This document shows positions 1 through 6,831 of a stretch of DNA of 15,690 nucleotides, one piece after another. Under the pieces are notes generated by a model that saw only the letters and a program-made list of their open reading frames with translations, ran no database searches and was not told the origin of the DNA. This stretch comes from JBBECF01 sp040881945. GTDB lineage: Bacteria; Pseudomonadota; Alphaproteobacteria; Dongiales; Dongiaceae. The number at the start of each line of letters is the position of its first letter. The first letter of the stretch is position 1. The translations under genes were made by a program, and so were the position numbers. Where the stretch lies: assembly GCA_040881945.1 (NCBI GenBank), contig JBBECF010000161.1:1-15690 (forward strand), written 5' to 3'.

Positions 1-345
1 ACGTCCATCGAGGACGCCGAACGCCTGTACCGGATCGAGGCGCTGCGCCGCACGCCGGCGGCGGTCCGCTTCATCTCGTTCGAGCCGCTTCTCGGACCCA
101 TCGGTGACGTCGCCCTCGACGGGATCCATTGGGCCATCGTCGGCGGCGAAAGCGGACCGCGCGCGCGGCCGATGCGGGAGTCATGGGTCGAGGCGATACG
201 GTCGACTTGCGCGCGCCAGGGGGTCGCCTTCTTCTTCAAGCAGTGGGGCGGCCGGAACAAGAAGGCGGCCGGAAGGGCCTTGAACGGCCGGACTTGGGAC
301 GACTACCCGAAATCGCATGCCGTTGAGGGCCTTGGCGTGAGCTAA
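1..345 (+). CDS. Gp37/Gp68 (DUF5131) family protein, C-terminal fragment (5' end outside window)
   Basis: The reading frame is open from base 1 and ends at TAA 343-345, giving 114 residues of the C-terminal part. I recognise the family by the strings FISFEPLLGP (residues 24-33), IVGGESGPRARPM and FFFKQWGG followed by LNGRTWDDYP, the usual order in the phage Gp37/Gp68 (DUF5131) family. Full members also have an N-terminal Cys-rich region reminiscent of radical-SAM-like proteins. That part lies outside the window, so it cannot be checked. The biochemical function is not established. Such genes occur in phages and in accessory regions, sometimes beside a 'three-Cys-motif partner' (TcmP) gene; none is visible here. 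The gene converges on the minus-strand block, so it is probably a separate unit. Family call fairly sure; function unknown. Confidence 0.85.
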   Translation, partial: TSIEDAERLYRIEALRRTPAAVRFISFEPLLGPIGDVALDGIHWAIVGGESGPRARPMRESWVEAIRSTCARQGVAFFFKQWGGRNKKAAGRALNGRTWDDYPKSHAVEGLGVS

Positions 346-384
346 GCGGGCAGCGGCCGCCGGCCTCAGCCGGTTAGCTCACGC
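335..384. terminator. 11-bp inverted repeat overlapping the stop codon of the DUF5131 gene
   Basis: The arms gcgtgagctaa (335-345) and ttagctcacgc (374-384) are perfectly complementary, and the left arm contains the TAA stop. The 28-base loop is GC-rich and has short palindromes of its own (gcggccgc; ccgg...ccgg). No T-run follows, so intrinsic termination is uncertain. It may instead protect the 3' end of the transcript or be part of the palindrome cluster that follows. Confidence 0.45.
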
Positions 385-420
385 TCGCCCCCTCACCCGC
401 TTCAAAGGGCCGCGGATTGA

Positions 421-497
421 CCTGCCTGCGCGAAGCCCCCGCCTTCGCCCGCCGGGCTTCGGCGGGCAGGAAAGCGGCTTCGCTTCGGCGAAGGCAG
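421..497. repeat. REP-like palindromic element (cctgcc ... ggcagg)
   Basis: The element opens with cctgcctgcgcgaagcc and closes with gcgaaggcagg, with outer complementarity between cctgcc (421-426) and the ggcagg copies (465-470 and 492-497). Inside are gcccgcc/ggcgggc (447-453/461-467, 7-base loop) and cttcgc-ttcg-gcgaag (478-493), a stem closed by a stable TTCG tetraloop. This resembles dispersed extragenic palindromes of GC-rich alphaproteobacteria. Only one copy is in the window, so dispersal cannot be shown here. Confidence 0.5.
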
Positions 498-583
498 GTC
501 GGCAGGGCTCTTGCCCCCCCGCGGCCCGCGGGCGGCGGAGGGATGGGCCGGCGCAGGCGCCCCCCTCACCCAGCTTCGGGTAA

Positions 584-658
584 GGCGCGTCTTGTCGACG
601 CGCCAACCCTTCGCAACCCTCTCCCCCCGCAAGCGGGGGGCGAGGGCGAGGGCGAGGG
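584..658. terminator. Two strong hairpins plus CGAGGG tandem repeat downstream of the ABC ATPase gene
   Basis: Stem 1 is ggcgcgtc/gacgcgcc (584-591/597-604, loop ttgtc). Stem 2 is ccccccgc/gcgggggg (623-630/633-640, loop aa). Stem 2 is followed by three CGAGGG units (641-658). Both hairpins lie 3' of the minus-strand ATPase gene ending at 685. Neither has a U-tract, so they look like GC-rich terminators or mRNA 3'-end stabilisers and could act on either strand. Confidence 0.45.
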
Positions 659-684
659 GGGTGATTCGATCCCGTCGAATTGCG

Positions 685-1854
685 CTAGACCCCCGCGGCA
701 TAGGGCGCGGCGGCGGCGGCGCCGCCGTGGACGAGGACATGCACCTCGGCGGCCGGCCAATGGGCGATGACCGCGTCGCCGGGGTCGAGCGGATCGGCGA
801 AGAAGCGGTCGTCCAGCATGTTGACGACGAAGTCCTCGGGCGTCGCGCCGGCGATCGTGACCTTGACCCAGCCGCCCTGATATTCGACGGCGCGCACGGT
901 GCCGGTCACGGTGTTCATGTCGGCCGCGCGGGCGTCGGCACCCGCTGCGCTCGCGCGCACGCGCGGCGAGTGCGCCTTCACGACGTCGATGCGGTCGCGG
1001 CGCACGGCGACGTGCACGACCTCGCCCGCCGCCGGCGGCCGGGCGCCGGCGGGGAAGGCGATGCGTCCGCCGGCGTCGGCGGCGAGCACGACGGCGCCGG
1101 TCTCGACGCCGACGACCCGCCCGGAGAGCACGTTCTGGCCGCCCATGAAGCGGGCCACATAGGGGCTGCGCGGCGCGGCATAGACGTCGCGCGCCGAGGC
1201 CGCCTGTTCGATGCGGCCCTGGTCCATGACCACGACCAGATCGGCGAGCGCGATCGCCTCGAGCTGGGTGTGGGTGACGTGGATGAAGGTGATGCCGAAT
1301 TCGCGCTGCATGGCGCGCAGCTCGCCGCGCATCTTCAGGCGCAGGAATTCGTCGAGGGCCGACAACGGCTCGTCGAGCAGCAGCACGCGCGGATCGGTGA
1401 TGAGCGCGCGGGCGAGCGCGATGCGCTGCTGCTGGCCGCCCGAGAGCTGCGCCGGGACGCGCTCGGCGAAGGTCTCCATGCGCACCCGCGCCAGCATCTC
1501 GCGCGCCGTCCGGCGCCGCTCGGCCTTCGCCACGCCGCGCACCTTCAAATTGAAGGCGACGTTCTCGAGGCAGGTCAGGTGCGGGAACAGCGCGTAATTC
1601 TGGAACATCATGGCGGTGCCGCGCCGCGCCGGCGGCAGCCCGACGACGGCCTTGCCGTCGATGCGCACGTCGCCCTCGCTCGGCGTCTCGTGGCCGGCGA
1701 TCATGCGCAGGATGGTCGTCTTGCCGCAGCCGCTGGGGCCGAGCAGGCAGCAATAGGCGCCGGCCGGGATCTTCAGATCGATGCGATCGACGGCGAGCGT
1801 GTCGCCGAAGCGCTTGGTCAGGTTGACGAGGTCGATTTCGCCCTGCTGCGCCAC
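685..1854 (-). CDS. ABC transporter ATP-binding protein, PotA-like (polyamine/opine-type importer)
   Basis: A 389-residue ATPase that would energise the adjacent permease pair at the cytoplasmic membrane face. Landmarks: Walker A GPSGCGKT (39-46), Q-loop Gln85 in MMFQNYALFPH, signature LSGGQQQ (137-143), Walker B VLLLDEP (157-163), D-loop SALD (165-168) and H-loop His195. A C-terminal extension from about 240 onward fits the TOBE-type domain of PotA/MalK-class importers. I start it at GTG 1854 because GAGGAGG (1865-1871) lies 10 bases upstream; the longer frame to 1926 overlaps the permease gene and has an atypical Arg/Gly-rich start. It is the last gene of the transporter operon, 16 bases after the second permease. 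Class is sure; exact substrate is not readable from sequence. Confidence 0.93.
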   Translation of the reverse strand: MAQQGEIDLVNLTKRFGDTLAVDRIDLKIPAGAYCCLLGPSGCGKTTILRMIAGHETPSEGDVRIDGKAVVGLPPARRGTAMMFQNYALFPHLTCLENVAFNLKVRGVAKAERRRTAREMLARVRMETFAERVPAQLSGGQQQRIALARALITDPRVLLLDEPLSALDEFLRLKMRGELRAMQREFGITFIHVTHTQLEAIALADLVVVMDQGRIEQAASARDVYAAPRSPYVARFMGGQNVLSGRVVGVETGAVVLAADAGGRIAFPAGARPPAAGEVVHVAVRRDRIDVVKAHSPRVRASAAGADARAADMNTVTGTVRAVEYQGGWVKVTIAGATPEDFVVNMLDDRFFADPLDPGDAVIAHWPAAEVHVLVHGGAAAAAPYAAGV

Positions 1855-1864
1855 TGCCGGTCCG

Positions 1865-1871
1865 CCTCCTC
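1865..1871 (-). promoter_or_regulatory. Ribosome binding site GAGGAGG deciding the GTG start of the ABC ATPase
   Basis: A perfect GAGGAGG on the minus strand, overlapping the last base of the upstream permease stop codon and 10 bases before GTG 1854. It is the main reason for rejecting the longer upstream ATG at 1926. Confidence 0.7.
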
Positions 1872-2764
1872 TACTGCGCCTGGCCGAGCGGCCGCGCCCC
1901 CGCCGCCCGGGCCCGGTCCTCGGCAACGACCCGCCGCGTCCGCCGCCGCCCGATCAGCGCGATCGAGCCGAGCGCGAGCGCGATGACCGCGAACGAGACC
2001 GCCGTGGTGAAGGTGCCGAGCGCATAGAGCGCCGGCGAGGTGACGTTCGTCGTCATCACCCAGATCTCGAGCGGGAGCGTGTTGCGCGGGCCGACGGTGA
2101 GCAGCGTGCGCGGGAATTCGTCGTAGGAGAGCGTGAAGCCGAACAGCGCCACGGCGATCAGGCCCGGCAGCAGGATCGGCAGGACGACGTAGTGCAGAAT
2201 CTGCCGGTTGCTGGCGCCGAGGTCGCGCGCCGCTTCCTCGTAGGCGCGATCGAAGCGGGCGAACACCGCGAACATGATCAGGAGACCGAAGGGCAGCGTC
2301 CAGGTCAGGTGGGCGCCGAGCGCCGAGCTGTACCAGGCGGTGCGCAGGCCGAGGAACTGGAACATCAGGCCGCCGCCGAGGCTGACCAGCAGCCCCGGCA
2401 TGATCAGGCTGGCGATGGCCAGGTAGAACACGAGGCCGGCGCCGAGGAAGCGCCGGCGGAAGGCGAGGCCCGCCATCACCGAGAAGACGACGGTGAGCCC
2501 GAGCACGATGACCGCCAGCGCCATCGAGCGCGCGAACGAACCGCCGAAATCGCCGGTGCGCTGTTGCCCGAACAGGGCGACGAACCAGTCGAGCGAGACC
2601 CCGTTCATCGGGAAGGTCAGGCCGCCGGTCGGTCCCTGGAACGACAGGATGTAGATCGCCGACATCGGCCCGTAGAGGAACAGCACGAACAGCGTGAAGA
2701 ACGCCGCCAGCGCGTAGAAGGTCCAGGGCCGCCGGCCGGCCGATGTGCGCTGCATGGCCGCCAT
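1871..2764 (-). CDS. ABC transporter permease, PotC-like
   Basis: A 297-residue inner-membrane permease (BPD_transp_1 / MetI-like fold). A hydrophobic helix lies at about residues 16-35 and several more follow. The cytoplasmic EAA loop reads EEAARDLGASNRQILHYVVLP (about 210-230) and would contact the ATPase. With its partner it forms the translocation channel. The start is either ATG 2764 or ATG 2755: GGGG sits directly before the first, while the second has a better-spaced purine stretch (ggggatgg). It begins three bases after the upstream permease stop, so the genes are surely co-transcribed. Similarity to the PotB/PotC pair is by fold, order and EAA motif; substrate unknown. Confidence 0.9.
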   Translation of the reverse strand: MAAMQRTSAGRRPWTFYALAAFFTLFVLFLYGPMSAIYILSFQGPTGGLTFPMNGVSLDWFVALFGQQRTGDFGGSFARSMALAVIVLGLTVVFSVMAGLAFRRRFLGAGLVFYLAIASLIMPGLLVSLGGGLMFQFLGLRTAWYSSALGAHLTWTLPFGLLIMFAVFARFDRAYEEAARDLGASNRQILHYVVLPILLPGLIAVALFGFTLSYDEFPRTLLTVGPRNTLPLEIWVMTTNVTSPALYALGTFTTAVSFAVIALALGSIALIGRRRTRRVVAEDRARAAGARPLGQAQ

Positions 2765-2767
2765 CCC

Positions 2768-3628
2768 CTAGGTCGACAGTTCCTTGCGCACGTCGACGAC
2801 GCGCAGGATCGCCGCCACCATCAGGATGACGATGACCAGCAGGCCGACCGCGCTGGCGGCGGCCGGGGGATATTGCAGCAGCGCGATCTCGTTCGACATC
2901 GCGAGCACGACATTGGCGGTCTGGCCGCCGCTCATGACCTTGATCACGAAGAAGTCGCCCATGACGAGCGCGATGACGAAGATCGAGCCGAGCGCGATGC
3001 CGGTCTTCGACAGCGGGATGACGATTTCCCAGATGATGCGCCAGCCGCTGGCGCCGGCGTCCACCGCCGCCTCGACCAGCGATTTGTCGATGCGCGCCAT
3101 CGAGTTGAAGATCGGCACGATCATGAACAGCGTGAACAGATGGACGTAGGCGACCACCACCGCGAAATCCGAGAACAGCAGGAATTCCAGCGGCGCGTCG
3201 GTCAGCCCTAGCGCCATCAGCGACTGGTTGAAGATGCCGTTGCGGCCGAGGAACGGAATCCACGAGATCATGCGGATGACGTTCGACGTCCAGAACGGCA
3301 CCGTGCACAGCAGGAAGAGCGCGATCTGCCACAGGAAGGTGCGCACGTGGAACACCAGGAAATAGGCAATCGTGAAGCCGATCGCCAGCGTCGCCGCCCA
3401 GACGATGAGCACGAATTTGATCGTGTTCGCGTAGAGCGTGAGCGTGAGCGGCGAGGCGAACAGTTCCCGGTAATTCGTCAGCACGAAGGCCGGATAGACG
3501 TCGAAATCGTCGAATTCGAAGAAGCTGACGGCGACGACCATCGCCAGCGGAATCCCGAAGAACACCAGCAGCACCAGGGTCAGCGGTGCGACCTGGACAT
3601 ACGGCGCGAGGCGCGGCCACAGGGTCAT
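2768..3628 (-). CDS. ABC transporter permease, PotB-like
   Basis: A 286-residue inner-membrane permease with an N-terminal membrane segment (about 12-36) and further segments near 68-90, 100-118, 150-172, 210-230 and 258-278. The EAA loop is VEAAVDAGASGWRIIWEIVIP (about 185-205). It is the first permease after the binding-protein gene, from which it is separated by 197 bases carrying two inverted hairpin elements. The ATG at 3628 has no clear Shine-Dalgarno sequence (upstream is gccgccgatcgacc), so its translation may depend on upstream mRNA structure. Together with the PotC-like partner it forms the heterodimeric channel of a type I importer. Confidence 0.92.
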   Translation of the reverse strand: MTLWPRLAPYVQVAPLTLVLLVFFGIPLAMVVAVSFFEFDDFDVYPAFVLTNYRELFASPLTLTLYANTIKFVLIVWAATLAIGFTIAYFLVFHVRTFLWQIALFLLCTVPFWTSNVIRMISWIPFLGRNGIFNQSLMALGLTDAPLEFLLFSDFAVVVAYVHLFTLFMIVPIFNSMARIDKSLVEAAVDAGASGWRIIWEIVIPLSKTGIALGSIFVIALVMGDFFVIKVMSGGQTANVVLAMSNEIALLQYPPAAASAVGLLVIVILMVAAILRVVDVRKELST

Positions 3629-3664
3629 GGTCGATCGGCGGCGAGGCGACGAGGCGGAAGGATC

Positions 3665-3691
3665 GGCGGGACGGCGACCGGCCGTCCCGCC
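3665..3691. repeat. 10-bp inverted repeat in the leader of the first permease gene
   Basis: ggcgggacgg (3665-3674) and ccgtcccgcc (3682-3691) are perfect complements around a 7-base loop. On the minus strand the hairpin lies about 37 bases before the permease ATG and is not followed by a T-run. It could attenuate read-through from the binding-protein gene or cap a processed 5' end. Confidence 0.45.
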
Positions 3692-3711
3692 GGATGTCGG
3701 ACGCGGGCTCG

Positions 3712-3763
3712 TGTCCCGTCCCCGAAATTCATTTCATGAATTTCGGGGTGAACGGGCCACGAC
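3712..3763 (+). repeat. Hairpin element copy A (13-bp stem, 3-base loop)
   Basis: Arms ccccgaaattcat (3720-3732) and atgaatttcgggg (3736-3748) are perfectly complementary around ttc. The element is framed by tgtcccgt on the left and gggccac on the right. It matches the reverse complement of 3774-3825 along its whole length, including both flanks, so the two form an inverted pair. It lies between the transporter binding-protein gene and its first permease. Confidence 0.75.
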
Positions 3764-3773
3764 GTATTTGAAT

Positions 3774-3825
3774 CCAGTGGCCTGCTTATCCGAGAAATTC
3801 GAAATCGAATTTCTCGGGCAGGACA
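3774..3825 (-). repeat. Hairpin element copy B, inverted relative to copy A
   Basis: Arms ccgagaaattcga (3790-3802) and tcgaatttctcgg (3805-3817) are perfectly complementary. Read on the minus strand it runs tgtcctgc, stem-loop, ataagcaggccac, aligning with copy A. Four positions of the left arm differ from copy A, and each is matched by a compensating change in the right arm. It begins directly after the stop codon of the binding-protein gene, so it would sit at that mRNA's 3' edge. Confidence 0.75.
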
Positions 3826-5151
3826 CTAGGCGGCGATGAATTCGTTCCACTTCTGGACCATGTAGCGGTTCTCGTCCATCACCGTGTTCCAGCAGGCGAC
3901 GTTGCCCATGCGCTCCCAGAACGCGCCGCCGTCGCGCACCGTGCCGGCCTTTTCCATCAGGTTGCCGTAGGGGTCCTTGATCTCGCCCTGCGCCGGCTTG
4001 CCGTCGTACCAGTAGTTCCATTCGTCCTCGGACATGAAGCCCTTGGCGGTCTCCGGCACCGAGCTGTAATAGCCCTGCTTGGCGATGAAGCCGCCCTGCC
4101 AGCCCGACTGGTGCCAGTTCAGATATTCGTAGGCGGCGTCGAGCTTGAGGCCGCTCAAATGCGCCATCGGCGCGCTGTTGCTGGCCCAGGCGCGGTAGCC
4201 TTCCTTGAGCGGCGTGTAGTAGCACGGGATGCCGCGCGCGCGCACCGCGGTGACCGCCGGCGACCACATCGACTGGATCACGACTTCGCCCGAGGCCATC
4301 AGGTTCACGGAATCGTCGAAGGTCGTCCAGAACGAGCGGAACTGGCCGGATTTCTTGGCGTCGATCAGGATCGCGACGGTCTTGTCGAGCTCCTCGCGCG
4401 TCATGTTGCCCTTGTCGCCATATTTGAGGTCGCCGCGCGATTCGATCGCCAGGGCGGCGTCCATGATGCCGATCGAGGGCACGTCGATGATCGCGGCCCG
4501 GCCCTTGAACTCGGGGTTCAACAGCTCGTGCCAGTGCTCGATCGGCCGGTTGATGATGTCGGGCCGTATGCCGAGCGTGTCGGCGTTGAACACGGTCGGG
4601 ATGCCGGTCGCCCAGTCGGTCGGGCCGTCGTGGAACTCCTTGGCCCCGGGGTCGGCGACATATTGCACCTCGTAGGGCAGCGTGCCCTGCGGCGATACCT
4701 TGCCGCCGTCGGGATATTCGCCCTTGGTGAAGATCGGCACGACCTTGTCCCAGTACTTGAACCGCTTGAGGTCGATGGGCTGGAGCACGCCGCGCGGCAG
4801 CAGCTTGCTCTGCATCCAATATTCGATGTCGGCGATGTCGAGGGATTCGGGCTGCGTCGCGATGCGGTTGACCAGCGCGTCGCTGGCCGCGTTCTGCATC
4901 TCGATCTTGAAGCCGAGATCCGCGGTGGCCTGCCGGGCGATGTCGATGATCGACGAATACGACCCGCCGACCTGGAGCAGGGTGATGTCCTTGATGTTCT
5001 GCGCCCAGATCGTCGGGAAGCCCTTGATCGCGCCGGAGCCGACCGCCAGGCCGGCGGCCGCCGCCGCGCCCTTGAGCATCCGGCGGCGGCTGATGCCGGA
5101 TCGCTCCGTCCCGGCCGGACGCCGGCCGGATTTCGTAATCTTCCTAGCCAC
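3826..5151 (-). CDS. Tat-exported ABC substrate-binding protein, PotD/PotF-like (polyamine-type)
   Basis: A 441-residue periplasmic solute-binding protein of the bacterial extracellular family 1/8 type. The start is GTG 5151, preceded by GAGGAGG with a 5-base spacer; the longer ATG frame at 5286 reads through non-coding leader. The N terminus has a twin-arginine export signal: SRRRMLKG (21-28), then an Ala-rich hydrophobic stretch and cleavage near WAQ. This implies export already folded. Mature landmarks include LLQVGGSYSS near the start, IPTVFNADTLG and IQSMWSPAV, the usual layout of polyamine/opine/iron-type binding proteins. It is the first gene of the importer operon, 153 bases after the cyclodeaminase gene. 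The ligand cannot be named; a polyamine-like or other amine-containing solute is inferred from family and neighbours. Confidence 0.9.
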   Translation of the reverse strand: MARKITKSGRRPAGTERSGISRRRMLKGAAAAAGLAVGSGAIKGFPTIWAQNIKDITLLQVGGSYSSIIDIARQATADLGFKIEMQNAASDALVNRIATQPESLDIADIEYWMQSKLLPRGVLQPIDLKRFKYWDKVVPIFTKGEYPDGGKVSPQGTLPYEVQYVADPGAKEFHDGPTDWATGIPTVFNADTLGIRPDIINRPIEHWHELLNPEFKGRAAIIDVPSIGIMDAALAIESRGDLKYGDKGNMTREELDKTVAILIDAKKSGQFRSFWTTFDDSVNLMASGEVVIQSMWSPAVTAVRARGIPCYYTPLKEGYRAWASNSAPMAHLSGLKLDAAYEYLNWHQSGWQGGFIAKQGYYSSVPETAKGFMSEDEWNYWYDGKPAQGEIKDPYGNLMEKAGTVRDGGAFWERMGNVACWNTVMDENRYMVQKWNEFIAA

Positions 5152-5156
5152 TTGCG

Positions 5157-5163
5157 CCTCCTC
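5157..5163 (-). promoter_or_regulatory. Ribosome binding site GAGGAGG fixing the GTG start of the binding protein
   Basis: GAGGAGG on the minus strand with five bases (cgcaa) before GTG 5151. It places the Tat motif at residues 21-28, whereas the upstream ATG would add 45 unlikely residues. Confidence 0.7.
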
Positions 5164-5176
5164 TGTCAAAATCCGA

Positions 5177-5191
5177 CGGACGGGCCGTCCG
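5177..5191. promoter_or_regulatory. Palindrome cggacgg-g-ccgtccg in the binding-protein leader
   Basis: Perfect 7-bp arms around one base, 26 bases upstream of the binding-protein start. A partial copy, gggccgtccgccc, recurs at about 5290-5302. It could be an operator or a small leader hairpin; no known binding site is recognised. Confidence 0.25.
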
Positions 5192-5304
5192 CCGTTTCCC
5201 CGGTCTTTTGAGTCCGTGGGTCCGGCCTGGCCGGCCGTCGCCCGGATCGGTTGGTGGACTCTCTTGCCGCCGCCCGATCCTGTCAAGCGGGGGCCGTCCG
5301 CCCT

Positions 5305-6321
5305 TCAGGTCGAGATCATCTTCTTTTCGACGCCGACCCCGGCGGCGCGGGCGCGTTCGTATTCCAGCGGCACCGTCGCCGAATCCTGCAGCGCGATCCC
5401 GGTCGAATCGAAGAGGGTGACGTCCGAGTCGGCGAGGCGGCCCGGTTTGCGGCCGACGATCACCTCGCCGATCTCGCCCATGATGTCGCTCTCCTCGATC
5501 AGGCCCTGGGCGAGCGGCACGTTGATCTCTCCGTCCGTGCGGCATTGCCGGATGTCGTCGACGAAGATGCGGGCGCGCTGCAGGATCTTCGGGTCGAGCT
5601 CCTGATCGCCGCCCTTGTCGGCGCCGACCGCCGCGATGTGCGTGCCGGCCGCGATCCAGGCGTCCTTGACGATCGGGCCGCGCGCCGGCGTCACCGTGAC
5701 GACCACGTCGGCGCCGCGCACGACCGCCTCGAGATCCGTGGACGGGCGGATCGTCAGGTTCGGAAACTTGGGCTGCTGGCTCGCCATGAAGGCGTCGAGG
5801 GTTGCCTGCGATCGGCTCCACACCCGCACCTCCTCCCAGGCGAAGATCCCGTTGCAGGTGGCGAGCGTGCCCTCGGCCATGTGCCCGGCCCCGACGATGG
5901 CCAGGCGCTTCGAATCCTTGCGCGCCAGCCACTTGGCGGAGACCGCGGCGGCGGCGCCGGTGCGCATCACGGTGTGGTAGCTGCCGTCGCAGATGGCGAG
6001 CGGGAATCCCGTCTCGGGATGGGTGTAAATGAGGATCGAGAACACCGTCGGAAGACCGTACTTTTCCCGGTTGCGCTCGCGGATCGAGACCCATTTGCAG
6101 GCCGCCGCCTCGGGCTCCTCGATGTAGGAGGGCATCGCCTCCCATTCGCCCGGATACTTGTCGAGGACGATGTGCCCCTTGGGGTCCATGTAGTAGCGCC
6201 CCTCGCCGTGCATGCGGTAGGCCTGCTCGACGCAGGCGACGTATTCGGCGGGGGTCAACAATCCCATCATGTCGGTGCGGCCGAGGATCAGCGTCTTGCG
6301 GTTTCGCCAGCTTTCATCCAT
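5305..6321 (-). CDS. Ornithine cyclodeaminase / mu-crystallin family protein
   Basis: A 338-residue cytoplasmic NAD(P)-dependent enzyme. The family includes ornithine cyclodeaminase (ornithine to proline plus ammonia), archaeal alanine dehydrogenase, N-alkyl amino-acid and imine reductases, and crystallin-like members. Visible features: the substrate-site CKWVS with conserved Lys76, GLPTV (89-93), an Arg in VMRTGAAAAVSA (Arg120), the Rossmann turn VGAGHMAE (143-150), and AVGADKGGDQELDP, whose Asp235 matches the family's catalytic acid. The start is ATG 6321, with GGAGGAG six bases upstream; a longer frame to 6351 lacks such a site. It lies 69 bases after the second cytochrome gene and before the importer operon, so it may act on an imported amino acid or on an imine derived from amine oxidation. 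Fold is sure; substrate is not. Confidence 0.9.
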   Translation of the reverse strand: MDESWRNRKTLILGRTDMMGLLTPAEYVACVEQAYRMHGEGRYYMDPKGHIVLDKYPGEWEAMPSYIEEPEAAACKWVSIRERNREKYGLPTVFSILIYTHPETGFPLAICDGSYHTVMRTGAAAAVSAKWLARKDSKRLAIVGAGHMAEGTLATCNGIFAWEEVRVWSRSQATLDAFMASQQPKFPNLTIRPSTDLEAVVRGADVVVTVTPARGPIVKDAWIAAGTHIAAVGADKGGDQELDPKILQRARIFVDDIRQCRTDGEINVPLAQGLIEESDIMGEIGEVIVGRKPGRLADSDVTLFDSTGIALQDSATVPLEYERARAAGVGVEKKMIST

Positions 6322-6390
6322 TGGAGACTCCTCCCCTCCCCGCCCCGCCATTCCCGGCGCGGCTTCCGGCCCAGGATATGCGAACCGCCG

Positions 6391-6831
6391 TTATTCGACG
6401 ATGCCGCGCGATCGCATGTCCGCGACCAGCCGGGCCCGAACCGGGTCGACGTCGATCAGGCGCCCCGCGCGGTAGCGGGCGACCTCGTCGCCATCATAGG
6501 GCCGGAAATCCTCGGGCAATTGATCGGGGCTGAGTTCGGTCAACATCCAGTTCAGGACGGCGGCGGTCTCCGCGTCGGACAGGCCGGACTGCGCCACGCC
6601 GGGAACCTGGACCAGGAACTCGCGGCCGCCGGGCACGCGAAGGAAGTTGCCGACGAAGTCCCGCAGGGGCGGGATCGTGCCCTGTCCCGCACCGTCGCGC
6701 TGGTGACAGCCCATGCAGTGCAGCGCATAGAGGGCGTAGGCATCCGGCTCGGCGCGGGCGTCGCCGGCGCCGAGGCCCGCGACCAGCGCCGAGAAGAGCA
6801 GCGCCGGTACAGGATGGGGCGCGCGATTCAT
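6391..6831 (-). CDS. Monohaem c-type cytochrome lacking the usual Met-ligand loop
   Basis: A 146-residue exported protein with an N-terminal signal peptide (hydrophobic 8-22, cleavage near DARA) and one haem attachment motif CMGCH (39-43). It aligns end to end with the upstream cytochrome gene product (shared GQ..PP, GNFL..GGR, LSDAE/LTDQE, VLN, LP.D..P). However, between Gly69 and Asp86 it has 18 residues where the paralogue has 36, and the missing part includes the paralogue's candidate axial Met. No His follows the haem motif, and the only later Met residues are M96 and M139. Its ATG overlaps the upstream stop as ATGA, so translation is coupled. Likely periplasmic, in electron transfer or cofactor handling for the amine dehydrogenase; the exact role is unknown. 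Confidence 0.88.
   Translation of the reverse strand: MNRAPHPVPALLFSALVAGLGAGDARAEPDAYALYALHCMGCHQRDGAGQGTIPPLRDFVGNFLRVPGGREFLVQVPGVAQSGLSDAETAAVLNWMLTELSPDQLPEDFRPYDGDEVARYRAGRLIDVDPVRARLVADMRSRGIVE

Larger units (their letters stand above)
346..684. other. Convergent intergenic region dense in palindromes
   Basis: These 339 bases lie between two convergent genes and I see no credible gene in them. The open frames crossing the region are low-complexity Arg/Ala/Pro translations. The content is a series of hairpins: a 7-bp stem at 447-453/461-467, a 6-bp stem with a TTCG loop at 478-493, an 8-bp stem at 584-604, and an 8-bp stem at 623-640 followed by CGAGGG in tandem. Copies of cctgcc/ggcagg recur between 421 and 506. 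The region probably serves as a two-way terminator and looks like a genome-wide intergenic repeat family. Confidence 0.6.

Noticed and set aside
511..1986. A 491-codon plus-strand frame opposite the ABC ATPase.
   Set aside because: Low-complexity, no motifs, and the minus strand has a textbook ATPase with all nucleotide-binding motifs.
1781..3211. A 476-codon plus-strand frame opposite the permeases.
   Set aside because: Composed of Arg/Glu/Asp/His repeats, the antisense image of hydrophobic membrane-helix codons.
1818..3620. A 600-codon minus-strand frame overlapping both permeases.
   Set aside because: Out of frame with two permeases whose membrane helices and EAA loops are intact; its composition is Arg/Pro/Ala-rich.
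5281..5286. TTGACA on the minus strand upstream of the binding-protein gene.
   Set aside because: At 17 bases the -10 position reads GAGAGT, a poor match, so I do not call a promoter.
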